A DNA stretch of 18,297 bases from Proteiniphilum sp. UBA4084 (GTDB lineage: Bacteria; Bacteroidota; Bacteroidia; Bacteroidales; Dysgonomonadaceae). The position numbers and the translations under genes were made by a program. The notes beneath the pieces were generated by a model, which was not told where the DNA came from, ran no database searches, and saw only the letters and a program-made list of their open reading frames with translations. Location of the stretch: NCBI GenBank assembly GCA_002383605.1, contig DFYK01000070.1, positions 1,039 through 19,335 on the forward strand, read 5' to 3'. The first letter of the stretch is position 1. Each line of letters opens with the position of its first letter. This document shows, piece by piece, positions 1 through 7,041 of the stretch.

Positions 1-890
1 CCGCTCCAGTAATCACTCTGCCGGGAAGCGGCAACCACATCCTTCAACACCTTTCCTTCTCTGGGCAGCAACACCATCATACTGAAAGCGCCATTGCCGT
101 ATGGGAGCTGCACCATCTGCAGGGTCTGATCTTCCGTGTAATTAAACTTTGCCTTTTGTTGCATCATCTCCACTTGGGTAGCGATACCATCCTGACCGGC
201 AAACGGTTTCAGGGAAGTATTCTTCACATCAAATTCGGTTGTCCATATTCCTTTAAAATAGAGCGCATTGAGCAGATACATCAAGTCCAGTGCATCGGTG
301 CGATTAATCACCTCCTTTATCAGCCCTTTGGTCTGGTCCGAAGCCCACTTATTGATGATATCCGCGGTAGCGGCGTCGGAAAAGTCGACAGGCTGCACCG
401 TGGCATCATAGTAAGATTGATTCGTTTTGAAAAAGTCGGGATGAACGGCAACCTGCCGATTGGCAAAAATGGCATTGGCAATAGAGAGTTTGGTTGAGGG
501 ATCTGTTTTCAACAAAGCCTCCTTCAGCTTTTTATAATAACCGTTTATCTCCGTTTTGGAGTAGTCACCCATTCGCAGGGTTTGTTTCATGGCTTTATCT
601 GTTTCACCGGCCGCACCATTCATTGTCATCGCCAGGGCCATGCTCAGGCTCAGGGGAGAGACCATGAAATTTTTATCTTCTGCTAAAGCCTCTTCATTGA
701 ACAGGTTGGCAAAAAAATCAAAGGCAAACTGCTGATCGGACTTCACCATCTCTTGCTCTGCTGAACGAAGCGTTATATGAATCGGTTCGGGTAGTTTTGT
801 ATTGGCTGCCCCGTTATTCTTGTCGCATGACACACCAAAGAGAGTACCGGTTATGGCAATCGAGATAAGTACAATAATTTTTGTTCGCAT
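1..890 (-). CDS. Serpin family serine protease inhibitor, lipoprotein, partial (C-terminus outside window)
   Basis: Translating the minus strand from the ATG at 890-888 gives 296 uninterrupted codons that run off the left edge. The N-terminus (residues 1-22, MRTKIIVLIS...GVSC) is a lipoprotein-type signal with Cys22 as the probable lipidated residue; Gly at -3 is atypical. The serpin fold is recognisable from NFMVSPLSLSMALAM near residues 74-88, the NGAAGETDKAM helix (91-101), SIANAIFAN (136-144), the strongly diagnostic LLNALYFKGIWTTEF (206-220) and VQLPYGNGAFSMMVLLP (260-276). Serpins are usually about 370-400 residues, so the reactive-centre loop that sets protease specificity lies outside the window, and neither inhibition nor target can be judged. 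It is divergent from speA, with a 231-bp gap. A role in protecting the envelope from host or neighbouring proteases is inference from bacterial serpins in general. Confidence 0.93.
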   Translation of the reverse strand, partial: MRTKIIVLISIAITGTLFGVSCDKNNGAANTKLPEPIHITLRSAEQEMVKSDQQFAFDFFANLFNEEALAEDKNFMVSPLSLSMALAMTMNGAAGETDKAMKQTLRMGDYSKTEINGYYKKLKEALLKTDPSTKLSIANAIFANRQVAVHPDFFKTNQSYYDATVQPVDFSDAATADIINKWASDQTKGLIKEVINRTDALDLMYLLNALYFKGIWTTEFDVKNTSLKPFAGQDGIATQVEMMQQKAKFNYTEDQTLQMVQLPYGNGAFSMMVLLPREGKVLKDVVAASRQSDYWS

Positions 891-1050
891 AGTCATTAAT
901 CGTTTTAGGATAGAATATCAGTATATATCAATGAAGATGTTTTAAACGATATAAATGTTGCAACAGGATCATTAAAAAAAGTTATTTGCATCATTTAATA
1001 ATGGAAACAGCGCTTTTTGGAATCATTTTATCCTTGCCGGCTCGGTAACA

Positions 1051-1058
1051 CAAAATTA
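1051..1058 (-). promoter_or_regulatory. Candidate -7 promoter element for the serpin gene
   Basis: Read on the minus strand this is TAATTTTG, an exact match to the Bacteroidota -7 consensus TAnnTTTG. It would start transcription near 1045 and leave a leader of about 155 nt before the serpin ATG. No TTTG -33 box is visible at the usual spacing, so support is moderate. It forms the left arm of an inverted repeat with the speA element. Confidence 0.4.
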
Positions 1059-1063
1059 TTGCT

Positions 1064-1071
1064 TAATTTTG
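1064..1071 (+). promoter_or_regulatory. Candidate -7 promoter element for speA
   Basis: TAATTTTG matches the Bacteroidota -7 consensus TAnnTTTG exactly. It predicts a transcript start near 1076 and a leader of roughly 45 nt before the speA ATG at 1122, a normal arrangement. No clear TTTG -33 box precedes it at about 19 bp. Confidence 0.55.
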
Positions 1072-1121
1072 CAGATTCATGATCAGTCATCAAATATCAC
1101 CTTTAAATACTGTTTGTCAGC

Positions 1122-3020
1122 ATGAGAAAATGGCGCATCGAAGATTCGGAAGAATTGTATAACATCAACGGCTGGGGGAACGGTTATTTCTCCATCAACG
1201 AAAAAGGACATGTACAAGTCACACCCAGCAAGCAGGATGGCAACAGTGTGGATTTGAGCGAGCTGATGCGTGAACTTTATCTGCGTGATGTATCTTCTCC
1301 CGTATTGATCCGTTTTCCCGAGATTCTGGACAACCGGATTGAAAAGATATCGAACAGTTTCGCCATTGCGTCGAAGGAATATGAATACAGTGCCCAGCAC
1401 TACATTGTCTATCCCATCAAGGTGAACCAGATGCGTCAGGTGGTGGAGGAGATCGTCTCGAGTGGAAAGCGATTCAACATCGGCCTCGAGGCAGGCTCAA
1501 AGCCCGAGCTCCATGCCGTGCTCGCCATCAATACGGACAACAATTCCTTTATCATCTGCAACGGCTACAAGGATGAGAGTTATATAGAACTGGCACTCCT
1601 GGCCCAGAAGATGGGCAAACAGGTGTTTATTGTGGTGGAAAAACTCAATGAACTGGATCTGACCATCAAGATCGCCAAGCGGCTCAAGGTGAAGCCCAAC
1701 ATTGGCATCCGGGTGAAGCTGGCCAGCTCCGGAAGTGGAAAGTGGGAGGAGTCGGGCGGCGACGGCAGCAAGTTCGGCCTCAACTCGAGCGAGCTGCTGG
1801 AGGCGCTGGAGGTGCTCAGGGAGAATAACCTCACCGAATGCTTCCGGTTGATTCATTTCCACATAGGCAGTCAGATTACCAAGATACGTCGCATCAAGAC
1901 GGCCTTGCGCGAGGCGGCACAGTTCTACGTACAGCTGCACGCCATGGGTTTCAGGATTGAATTTGTGGATATCGGCGGTGGGCTGGGTGTCGATTACGAC
2001 GGCACCCGCTCCTCCTTCACCGAAAACAGCATCAACTACTCCATTCAGGAGTATGTGAACGACTCGGTATTTACCTTTGTGGATGCAGCCGACAAGAACG
2101 AAATTCCCCACCCCAACATCATTACCGAATCTGGACGAGCCCTCACGGCACATCACTCCGTACTGGTATTCGAGGTGCTGGAGACAGCCACGCTTCCCGA
2201 ATGGCCGGAAGATCTGGATATCCAGGAGGATGATCATGAATTGGTGAAGGAACTTTACAATATCTGGGAATCGCTTACCCAGGCCCGCATGCTCGAAGCA
2301 TGGCACGACGCCCAGCAGATACGGGAGGAGTCGCTCGACCTCTTCAGCCTCGGCATGCTCGACCTGAAGACACGTGCACAGGTGGAGCAGCTCTACTTTT
2401 CCATCGCCCGGGAGATCAACGTCACCAGCAACCGGGCCAAACATGCACCCGAGGAACTGCGCCAGCTGGGAACCCTCCTTCCGGACAAGTATTTCTGCAA
2501 CTTCTCCCTGTTTCAGTCGCTGCCCGACTCATGGGCCATCGACCAGGTATTTCCCATCATCCCCATTCACCGGCTCGACGAACGGCCGGGGAAGACGGCT
2601 ACCCTGCAGGATATCACCTGCGATTCCGACGGCAAGATAGCCAACTTCGCCTCACAGGACGGCTTCCGCAACACCTACCTGCCGGTACATACACTCAGGA
2701 AAGATGAACCTTACTATATTGGTGTCTTCCTGGTGGGCGCCTATCAGGAAATATTGGGCGACCTGCACAACCTCTTTGGGGATACCAATGTGGTACACGT
2801 CTCCACGGGCGAGTCGGGATACAAGATAGATCAGGTGATCGATGGGGAGTCGGTGGCCGAAGTGCTGGAATATGCCCAGTATAATGCCAAGAAGCTGGTA
2901 CGCACCGTCGAAACGTGGGTGATGAGTTCCGTGAAGCAAGGTAAGATCTCGGTGGAAGAGGGTAAGGAGTTTCTCTCCAACTACCGCTCCGGACTTTACG
3001 GGTATACCTATCTGGAATAA
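1122..3020 (+). CDS. speA: Biosynthetic arginine decarboxylase (SpeA)
   Basis: PLP-dependent enzyme of fold III that converts arginine to agmatine and CO2, the first step of the agmatine route to putrescine and polyamines; cytoplasmic. The 632 residues match the usual length of about 630-660. Visible motifs are the N-terminal WRIEDSEELYNINGWGNGYF, the PLP-lysine motif YPIKVNQ (Lys100), HIGSQ (247-251), the phosphate-binding GGGLGVDY (285-292), ESGRA (336-340), the active-site Cys500 in CDSDGK, and GAYQE (539-543). A helical region at about 370-450 fits the SpeA-specific insertion. No Shine-Dalgarno sequence precedes the ATG at 1122, which is normal for this phylum; the conserved N-terminus begins immediately and fixes the start. 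No other polyamine gene is adjacent. It is convergent with the CDF gene, with 22 bp between stop codons and no visible hairpin. Confidence 0.97.
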   Translation: MRKWRIEDSEELYNINGWGNGYFSINEKGHVQVTPSKQDGNSVDLSELMRELYLRDVSSPVLIRFPEILDNRIEKISNSFAIASKEYEYSAQHYIVYPIKVNQMRQVVEEIVSSGKRFNIGLEAGSKPELHAVLAINTDNNSFIICNGYKDESYIELALLAQKMGKQVFIVVEKLNELDLTIKIAKRLKVKPNIGIRVKLASSGSGKWEESGGDGSKFGLNSSELLEALEVLRENNLTECFRLIHFHIGSQITKIRRIKTALREAAQFYVQLHAMGFRIEFVDIGGGLGVDYDGTRSSFTENSINYSIQEYVNDSVFTFVDAADKNEIPHPNIITESGRALTAHHSVLVFEVLETATLPEWPEDLDIQEDDHELVKELYNIWESLTQARMLEAWHDAQQIREESLDLFSLGMLDLKTRAQVEQLYFSIAREINVTSNRAKHAPEELRQLGTLLPDKYFCNFSLFQSLPDSWAIDQVFPIIPIHRLDERPGKTATLQDITCDSDGKIANFASQDGFRNTYLPVHTLRKDEPYYIGVFLVGAYQEILGDLHNLFGDTNVVHVSTGESGYKIDQVIDGESVAEVLEYAQYNAKKLVRTVETWVMSSVKQGKISVEEGKEFLSNYRSGLYGYTYLE

Positions 3021-3042
3021 ATGTGAAACAGGCTTTGGGATT

Positions 3043-3933
3043 TCAGCAACATCCTTCCATCTCACAATCTTCATTCGGCAGCTCGAACTCGATGGTGCTG
3101 TGCTGCACTCCCAACCGGGACAGAGATTCGCGGATACGAATCTTTAGTTCTTGCTGATCCTCCATACTCTTTTCTTCCAGGAGCACCACATGGATGGTCA
3201 TGACGTTGTATTCGCCGTCCACCGACCAGGCATGCAGGTCATGCACGTCCTGCACTTCATCGATCTCCAGCATCGATTTTCTAACCTGTTCCATGTCCAA
3301 CTTCACGGGACTTCCCTGCAGGATGATGCGCAGGCTATGCCGCATGTTGCGGAAGACATTGTAGAGAATAAACAGGGAGATGCCAATAGAAAGTAATGGG
3401 TCGATAAAGGGAGCATCCACAAAATACATAATACCGGCACCCGCCAGCACGGCCAGCCACCCCAGTACATCTTCCAGCAAATGCAACGACACCACCCGCT
3501 CGTTAATTGAACTCCCTTTCCTCAGCCGCAAGACAGCCAGTCCATTGATGATCACACCCAGTACGGCCAGCAGCAACATTCCCTCCACATTGGGCTGCTG
3601 CGGGTTAAAAAGTCGGGGGATGGCATGTACCAGTATCACCACGCTTCCTACCAGCAGGACAACTGAATTAATGACGGCGCCCAACAGGGAAAAACGCTTG
3701 TAGCCATAAGTATACTCTTTGGTACGCGGCCTTTTCGCTACTTTTTGAAAATACCAGGAGAGCCCGAGTGAAAAACTGTCGCCCAGGTCATGCACAGCAT
3801 CCGAAAGGATGGCCACACTGTTTGTCAAAATTCCTCCGACAAATTCAATGAGTGTGAACAAAAGATTCAGAAAAAATGCCGCTTTGATGTTCTTTACACC
3901 ATCCTGGCCATTATTATGTTCGCTTGATTGCAT
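3043..3933 (-). CDS. Cation diffusion facilitator (CDF) metal efflux transporter, CzcD/ZitB type
   Basis: Inner-membrane divalent metal/H+ antiporter, probably exporting Zn2+ and perhaps Co2+, Cd2+ or Fe2+. The 296 residues contain six predicted membrane segments within about 17-195, followed by a cytoplasmic ferredoxin-like domain (about 205-287). The metal-site motifs of the family are present: SDAVHDLGDS in TM2 (His48 and Asp52 as HxxxD) and HLLEDVLGW in TM5 (His151 and Asp155 as HxxxD). His at the first position of both motifs is typical of zinc-type CDFs. TYGYKRFSLLGAVIN (75-89) and HDLHAWSVDGE (231-241) are also family signatures. The C-terminus ends DCEMEGCC, a short cysteine tail (Cys290, 295, 296) that may bind metal. 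The start is the ATG at 3933-3931. It is divergent from the prolyl oligopeptidase gene. Confidence 0.93.
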   Translation of the reverse strand: MQSSEHNNGQDGVKNIKAAFFLNLLFTLIEFVGGILTNSVAILSDAVHDLGDSFSLGLSWYFQKVAKRPRTKEYTYGYKRFSLLGAVINSVVLLVGSVVILVHAIPRLFNPQQPNVEGMLLLAVLGVIINGLAVLRLRKGSSINERVVSLHLLEDVLGWLAVLAGAGIMYFVDAPFIDPLLSIGISLFILYNVFRNMRHSLRIILQGSPVKLDMEQVRKSMLEIDEVQDVHDLHAWSVDGEYNVMTIHVVLLEEKSMEDQQELKIRIRESLSRLGVQHSTIEFELPNEDCEMEGCC

Positions 3934-3971
3934 ATCGATTTTCAGACTCAGGTTATAACATCGGGAGAAAA

Positions 3972-3985
3972 AGAATGTTCATTCT
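3972..3985. repeat. Short inverted repeat in the CDF/oligopeptidase divergent region
   Basis: AGAATG-TT-CATTCT is a perfect 6-bp-arm palindrome located 39 bp upstream of the CDF start and just upstream of the -7-like box at 4007-4014, about where a -33 box would sit. It could be an operator for the metal exporter, but arms of this length also arise by chance in a region of this size. Confidence 0.3.
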
Positions 3986-4006
3986 CAGTTTTCCATTCGA
4001 ATTGTG

Positions 4007-4014
4007 TATATTTG
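4007..4014 (+). promoter_or_regulatory. Candidate -7 promoter element for the prolyl oligopeptidase gene
   Basis: TATATTTG exactly matches TAnnTTTG. The predicted transcript starts near 4019, giving a leader of about 105 nt before the ATG at 4124. No good TTTG -33 box is seen at the usual distance. Confidence 0.5.
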
Positions 4015-4123
4015 CGGGCAGAACTGGCTTATATGGAGATACCGCTGTTTCACGGAATAAATGCAACAGAAGGGAAGACAGTTCCCAAATTAATTGATTC
4101 TAAATAACCCTAAACAAATCGAC

Positions 4124-6265
4124 ATGAAGCATTTTAATTTCCTGGTCATGGGTATCGCAGTGCTCCTGATCGTTTCGTGTAACATTAAAAAAGAAGAAGT
4201 GACACCCTTGAAACAATCTGATTTTCCTGCCCCGCCCATGGCAGCAGTAATTCCCGACACATTCGTGAACTTCGGGCAACAACGCATCGACAACTATTAC
4301 TGGTTGAAAGACAAAAGCAACCCGAAGGTAATCGATTATCTGCAGACCGAGAACGCGTATACCGACACCGTGATGGGTCCTACCAGGGAACTTCAGCAAA
4401 AAATATACAACGAGATACTAGGCCGCATCAAGGAGGATGATGAGAGTTATCCTTCATTCACGGATGGTTATTACTACTATAGCCGATCGGAAAAAGGGAA
4501 ACAATATTCTACTTACTGCCGTCGGAAAGGGACAATGGAGGCTGCCGAAGAAATCATCTTCGATCTGAACAGCATGGCAGAAGGAAAGCCTGCATTCATT
4601 TTCAGGGGCTATTCCATCAGTCCCGACAACAGCAAGGCGGTCTACTTTTACAACGAAACCGGATCTTATGCCGAGTTCAGGATGAAAATCAAGGATCTTG
4701 CATCGGGTGAGGATGTGGGATTTTCCATCGATGGCGCCGCATCAGTGGCCTGGGCAAACGACAACAAAACCATTTTCTACAGCCTGATCGACAAGACGCT
4801 GCGTTCCGCTGCTATTTATCGGCAGAAGCTGGACGAAGTTGCCGGTGAACTGGTATATGAGGAGAAGGATGCCCGCTTTGGCACCTACGTCTACGGCAGC
4901 AAGACCAAACAGTATATCTTCATCACCAGCAGCAGCTCAACCACGTCTGAGGAGCGTTACATTCCTGCAGACAGGCCGACGGAGGCATTCAAGGTGTTCC
5001 TGCCCCGCGTACAGGATGTGGAGTACAGTGTTTATCCGCATCAGGAGAAGTTTTTTGTGCGCTACAAGAACAAGGAAAACCTCAATGGCATGATCTATGA
5101 GATGCCGCTCACTGGATATGAAGACAGATCGTCCTGGAAAGTATTCCTGCCGCACGATAAGGAGGTGCGCATTGAGGGAATCGATATTCTCAGCAATTGG
5201 GTTTCCCTGGAGTTACGAAAAAACGGGCTGACGGAAATCGTCGTGATGCCCGTAAAAGGTGGAGAGGGACAGACCATTGCTTTCCCTGAACCGGTCTACA
5301 CTACTTCACTGAGTGGTAATCCGGAATATGATGCCGTCACGTTCCGCTATACGTACACCTCGCTCAACCGTCCCAACACACTCTATGAATACAACATCGA
5401 AACCGCTGAGACGGTGAAACTGAAGGAGCAGGAGATACCCTCCGGCTTCAACCCCGATGACTACATGGTAGAGCGACTGTGGACCACTGCCGCCGACGGG
5501 GTTAAGGTACCCATGGCAGTTGTATATAAAAAAGGATTAAAAAAAGATGGCAGCAACCCGGCATTAATCTATTCCTACGGAAGCTACGGCTACAGCTCCG
5601 ACGTCTATTTTAGCGCGAGTATGTTCAGCCTGATTGATCGCGGCTTTGTGTACGCCATTGCACAGATACGGGGTGGCAGTGACCTCGGCGAACAGTGGTA
5701 TGAGGATGGTAAGCTATTGCATAAAAAGAACAGCTTCACCGACTTTATCGCATGCAGTGAACAACTGATCAACAACGGTTACACCGCTGCCGACAAGCTC
5801 GCGGCCATGGGCGGAAGTGCTGGCGGGTTGCTGATGGGCGCTGTCGCGAACATGCGTCCCGATCTCTATCAGACCATCGTGGCACAGGTACCCTTCGTGG
5901 ATGTCGTCAATACGATGCTCGATGAAACACTACCGCTCACAACGGGCGAATATGAGGAATGGGGCAATCCCAATGAAGAAGCATATTACAATTACATCCT
6001 CTCCTACTCACCCTATGACAATATCACAGCGCAGAACTACCCCAACATGCTGGTGACCGGCGGAATCAATGACTCGCAGGTGCTCTTCCATGAACCGGCC
6101 AAGTATGTAGCCAAACTTCGCTCGCTCAAAACCGACGACAACATTCTGCTGCTGCACATGAATATGGATTCGGGACACGGGGGTGCCACCGGCCGGTATG
6201 AAGGCATCAAAGATACGGCCTTCGAGTTTGCATTTATCCTCAACCGGGTGGGTATAGAAAAATAG
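4124..6265 (+). CDS. Prolyl oligopeptidase family (S9A) serine peptidase, oligopeptidase B-like, lipoprotein
   Basis: An in-frame TTG at 4094 would give 723 residues, but the ATG at 4124 is preferred because it puts a lipoprotein signal (MKHFNFLVMG...LIVSC, Cys19) at the very N-terminus; the product is then 713 residues. An N-terminal seven-bladed propeller (about 60-440) precedes an alpha/beta hydrolase domain. The catalytic triad is visible: Ser565 in GGSAGG, Asp650 in GGINDSQV and His685 in MDSGHGG. RGGSDLGEQWYEDGK and TTGEYEEWGNPN are typical of protease II (oligopeptidase B), which cleaves short peptides after basic residues; the acidic EYEE stretch fits that specificity. Unlike the cytosolic E. 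coli enzyme it should be membrane anchored. The sequence after the Cys, NIKKEE, resembles the acidic lipoprotein export signals of Bacteroidota, so surface exposure is possible. The stop lies 9 bp from the convergent mntP stop. Confidence 0.94.
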   Translation: MKHFNFLVMGIAVLLIVSCNIKKEEVTPLKQSDFPAPPMAAVIPDTFVNFGQQRIDNYYWLKDKSNPKVIDYLQTENAYTDTVMGPTRELQQKIYNEILGRIKEDDESYPSFTDGYYYYSRSEKGKQYSTYCRRKGTMEAAEEIIFDLNSMAEGKPAFIFRGYSISPDNSKAVYFYNETGSYAEFRMKIKDLASGEDVGFSIDGAASVAWANDNKTIFYSLIDKTLRSAAIYRQKLDEVAGELVYEEKDARFGTYVYGSKTKQYIFITSSSSTTSEERYIPADRPTEAFKVFLPRVQDVEYSVYPHQEKFFVRYKNKENLNGMIYEMPLTGYEDRSSWKVFLPHDKEVRIEGIDILSNWVSLELRKNGLTEIVVMPVKGGEGQTIAFPEPVYTTSLSGNPEYDAVTFRYTYTSLNRPNTLYEYNIETAETVKLKEQEIPSGFNPDDYMVERLWTTAADGVKVPMAVVYKKGLKKDGSNPALIYSYGSYGYSSDVYFSASMFSLIDRGFVYAIAQIRGGSDLGEQWYEDGKLLHKKNSFTDFIACSEQLINNGYTAADKLAAMGGSAGGLLMGAVANMRPDLYQTIVAQVPFVDVVNTMLDETLPLTTGEYEEWGNPNEEAYYNYILSYSPYDNITAQNYPNMLVTGGINDSQVLFHEPAKYVAKLRSLKTDDNILLLHMNMDSGHGGATGRYEGIKDTAFEFAFILNRVGIEK

Positions 6266-6274
6266 CGATTCTGG

Positions 6275-6865
6275 TTAAAAGGGTTTGCTTAATAAATGTT
6301 CCAGGAGTATCTTCAGGCCAATGGCTATGAGAATGAATCCTCCTACTGCTTCCACGCAGAAAGTGACTCGTTTACCGAGGCGAAATCCCAGAAACATACC
6401 GCCGAAGGAGAAAAGAAAACAGGTCACGCCAATCACCCCTATTGCCTCCAGGATAGTGCCCGGGTAAGAAGCGAAGATCAGTCCGGTGGCTGCTGCATCG
6501 ATGCTGGTGGCAAAAGACAGTGTCATTACATTCTTCCAATCTATGACTTCTGTTTCGTTGCAACTGCAATCCGGACAATCATTCCTTTTCCCGGGTAAAA
6601 AACATTCGTAGATCATTTTTATTCCGAGAATCACCAGGATGACGAAGGCCAGCCAATGATCAAATTGTTGTATCCACGAAGAAAACCCAATGCCTAACGC
6701 ATACCCCACAAGTGGCATCAATGCCTGAAAAAGCCCGAAGACCAGGGCAATCTTGAAAGCCCGCCAGACAAGAAAACGCTGTCTGCACATTCCTTTTCCG
6801 ATACATACGGCAAAGGAATCCATCGAAAGGCCTATGGCAATAATGAAAATGGAAAGTATACCCAT
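6275..6865 (-). CDS. mntP: Manganese efflux pump of the MntP (YebN) family
   Basis: Small integral membrane exporter that removes excess Mn2+ from the cytoplasm. The 196 residues agree with the family length of about 190 and form six hydrophobic segments arranged as two related halves. The conserved acidic motifs are GLSMDSFAVCIG (Asp16) and FATSIDAAATGL (Asp123), one per half, and the first half ends with ILGIKMIYE. The central cytoplasmic loop (88-110) is unusually cysteine rich: Cys88 and then C97-x2-C100-x-C102. The start is the ATG at 6865-6863, supported by a good promoter 42 bp upstream. The leader is only about 35 nt, too short for the yybP-ykoY manganese riboswitch found upstream of mntP in other phyla. 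It is divergent from the TonB-dependent receptor and convergent with the oligopeptidase. Confidence 0.92.
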   Translation of the reverse strand: MGILSIFIIAIGLSMDSFAVCIGKGMCRQRFLVWRAFKIALVFGLFQALMPLVGYALGIGFSSWIQQFDHWLAFVILVILGIKMIYECFLPGKRNDCPDCSCNETEVIDWKNVMTLSFATSIDAAATGLIFASYPGTILEAIGVIGVTCFLFSFGGMFLGFRLGKRVTFCVEAVGGFILIAIGLKILLEHLLSKPF

Positions 6866-6906
6866 TGTAGTCCGGCACGTATTAAAAGATATTTAAAAAA
6901 AGAATG

Positions 6907-6936
6907 CAAAGGTACAAAAAAGGATAATTCACCAAA
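6907..6936 (-). promoter_or_regulatory. Bacteroidota-type promoter for mntP (-33 and -7 boxes)
   Basis: Minus-strand TACCTTTG (6914-6907) matches TAnnTTTG exactly. TTTG (6936-6933) lies 18 bp upstream, the expected -33 arrangement. It is the best promoter in the window and predicts a transcript start near 6902, about 36 nt before the mntP ATG. Confidence 0.75.
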
Positions 6937-6997
6937 AGAAAGAGGAAGTCAAAACCAAAAAACAATCCGACTGTTATTACAGATATATGAACTGACA

Positions 6998-7015
6998 AAA
7001 CAGGCAAGCCTGTTT
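6998..7015. repeat. Perfect 8-bp inverted repeat upstream of the TonB-dependent receptor
   Basis: AAACAGGC (6998-7005) and GCCTGTTT (7008-7015) are exact reverse complements with a 2-bp spacer, ending 26 bp before the receptor ATG. It could be a dimeric regulator's operator or a small leader hairpin. No T-run follows, so it is not a standard terminator. Confidence 0.55.
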
Positions 7016-7041
7016 CTCTCTTCCCTGTCAATCACATAAAA

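Larger units (their letters stand above)
1051..1071. repeat. Perfect 8-bp inverted repeat between serpin and speA
   Basis: CAAAATTA (1051-1058) and TAATTTTG (1064-1071) are exact reverse complements separated by 5 bp. Both arms are also outward-facing -7-like elements, so the palindrome may be back-to-back promoters, an operator, or both. Confidence 0.6.

Noticed and set aside
156..497. A 113-codon plus-strand open frame at the left edge
   Set aside because: It is antisense to the serpin, whose minus-strand frame is continuous and carries diagnostic motifs.
1497..2444. A 315-codon open frame on the minus strand inside speA
   Set aside because: It lies entirely opposite a clear SpeA coding sequence, its translation has no recognisable domain, and it is explained by codon bias leaving the antisense frame open.
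4094..4123. A TTG start for the oligopeptidase
   Set aside because: It would put ten polar residues before the lipoprotein signal. The ATG at 4124 gives a standard signal and an A-rich leader.
6866..6906. A yybP-ykoY manganese riboswitch upstream of mntP
   Set aside because: The predicted leader is about 35 nt, too short for that riboswitch of roughly 100 nt, and the sequence is mostly A-rich on the plus strand without the expected stems.
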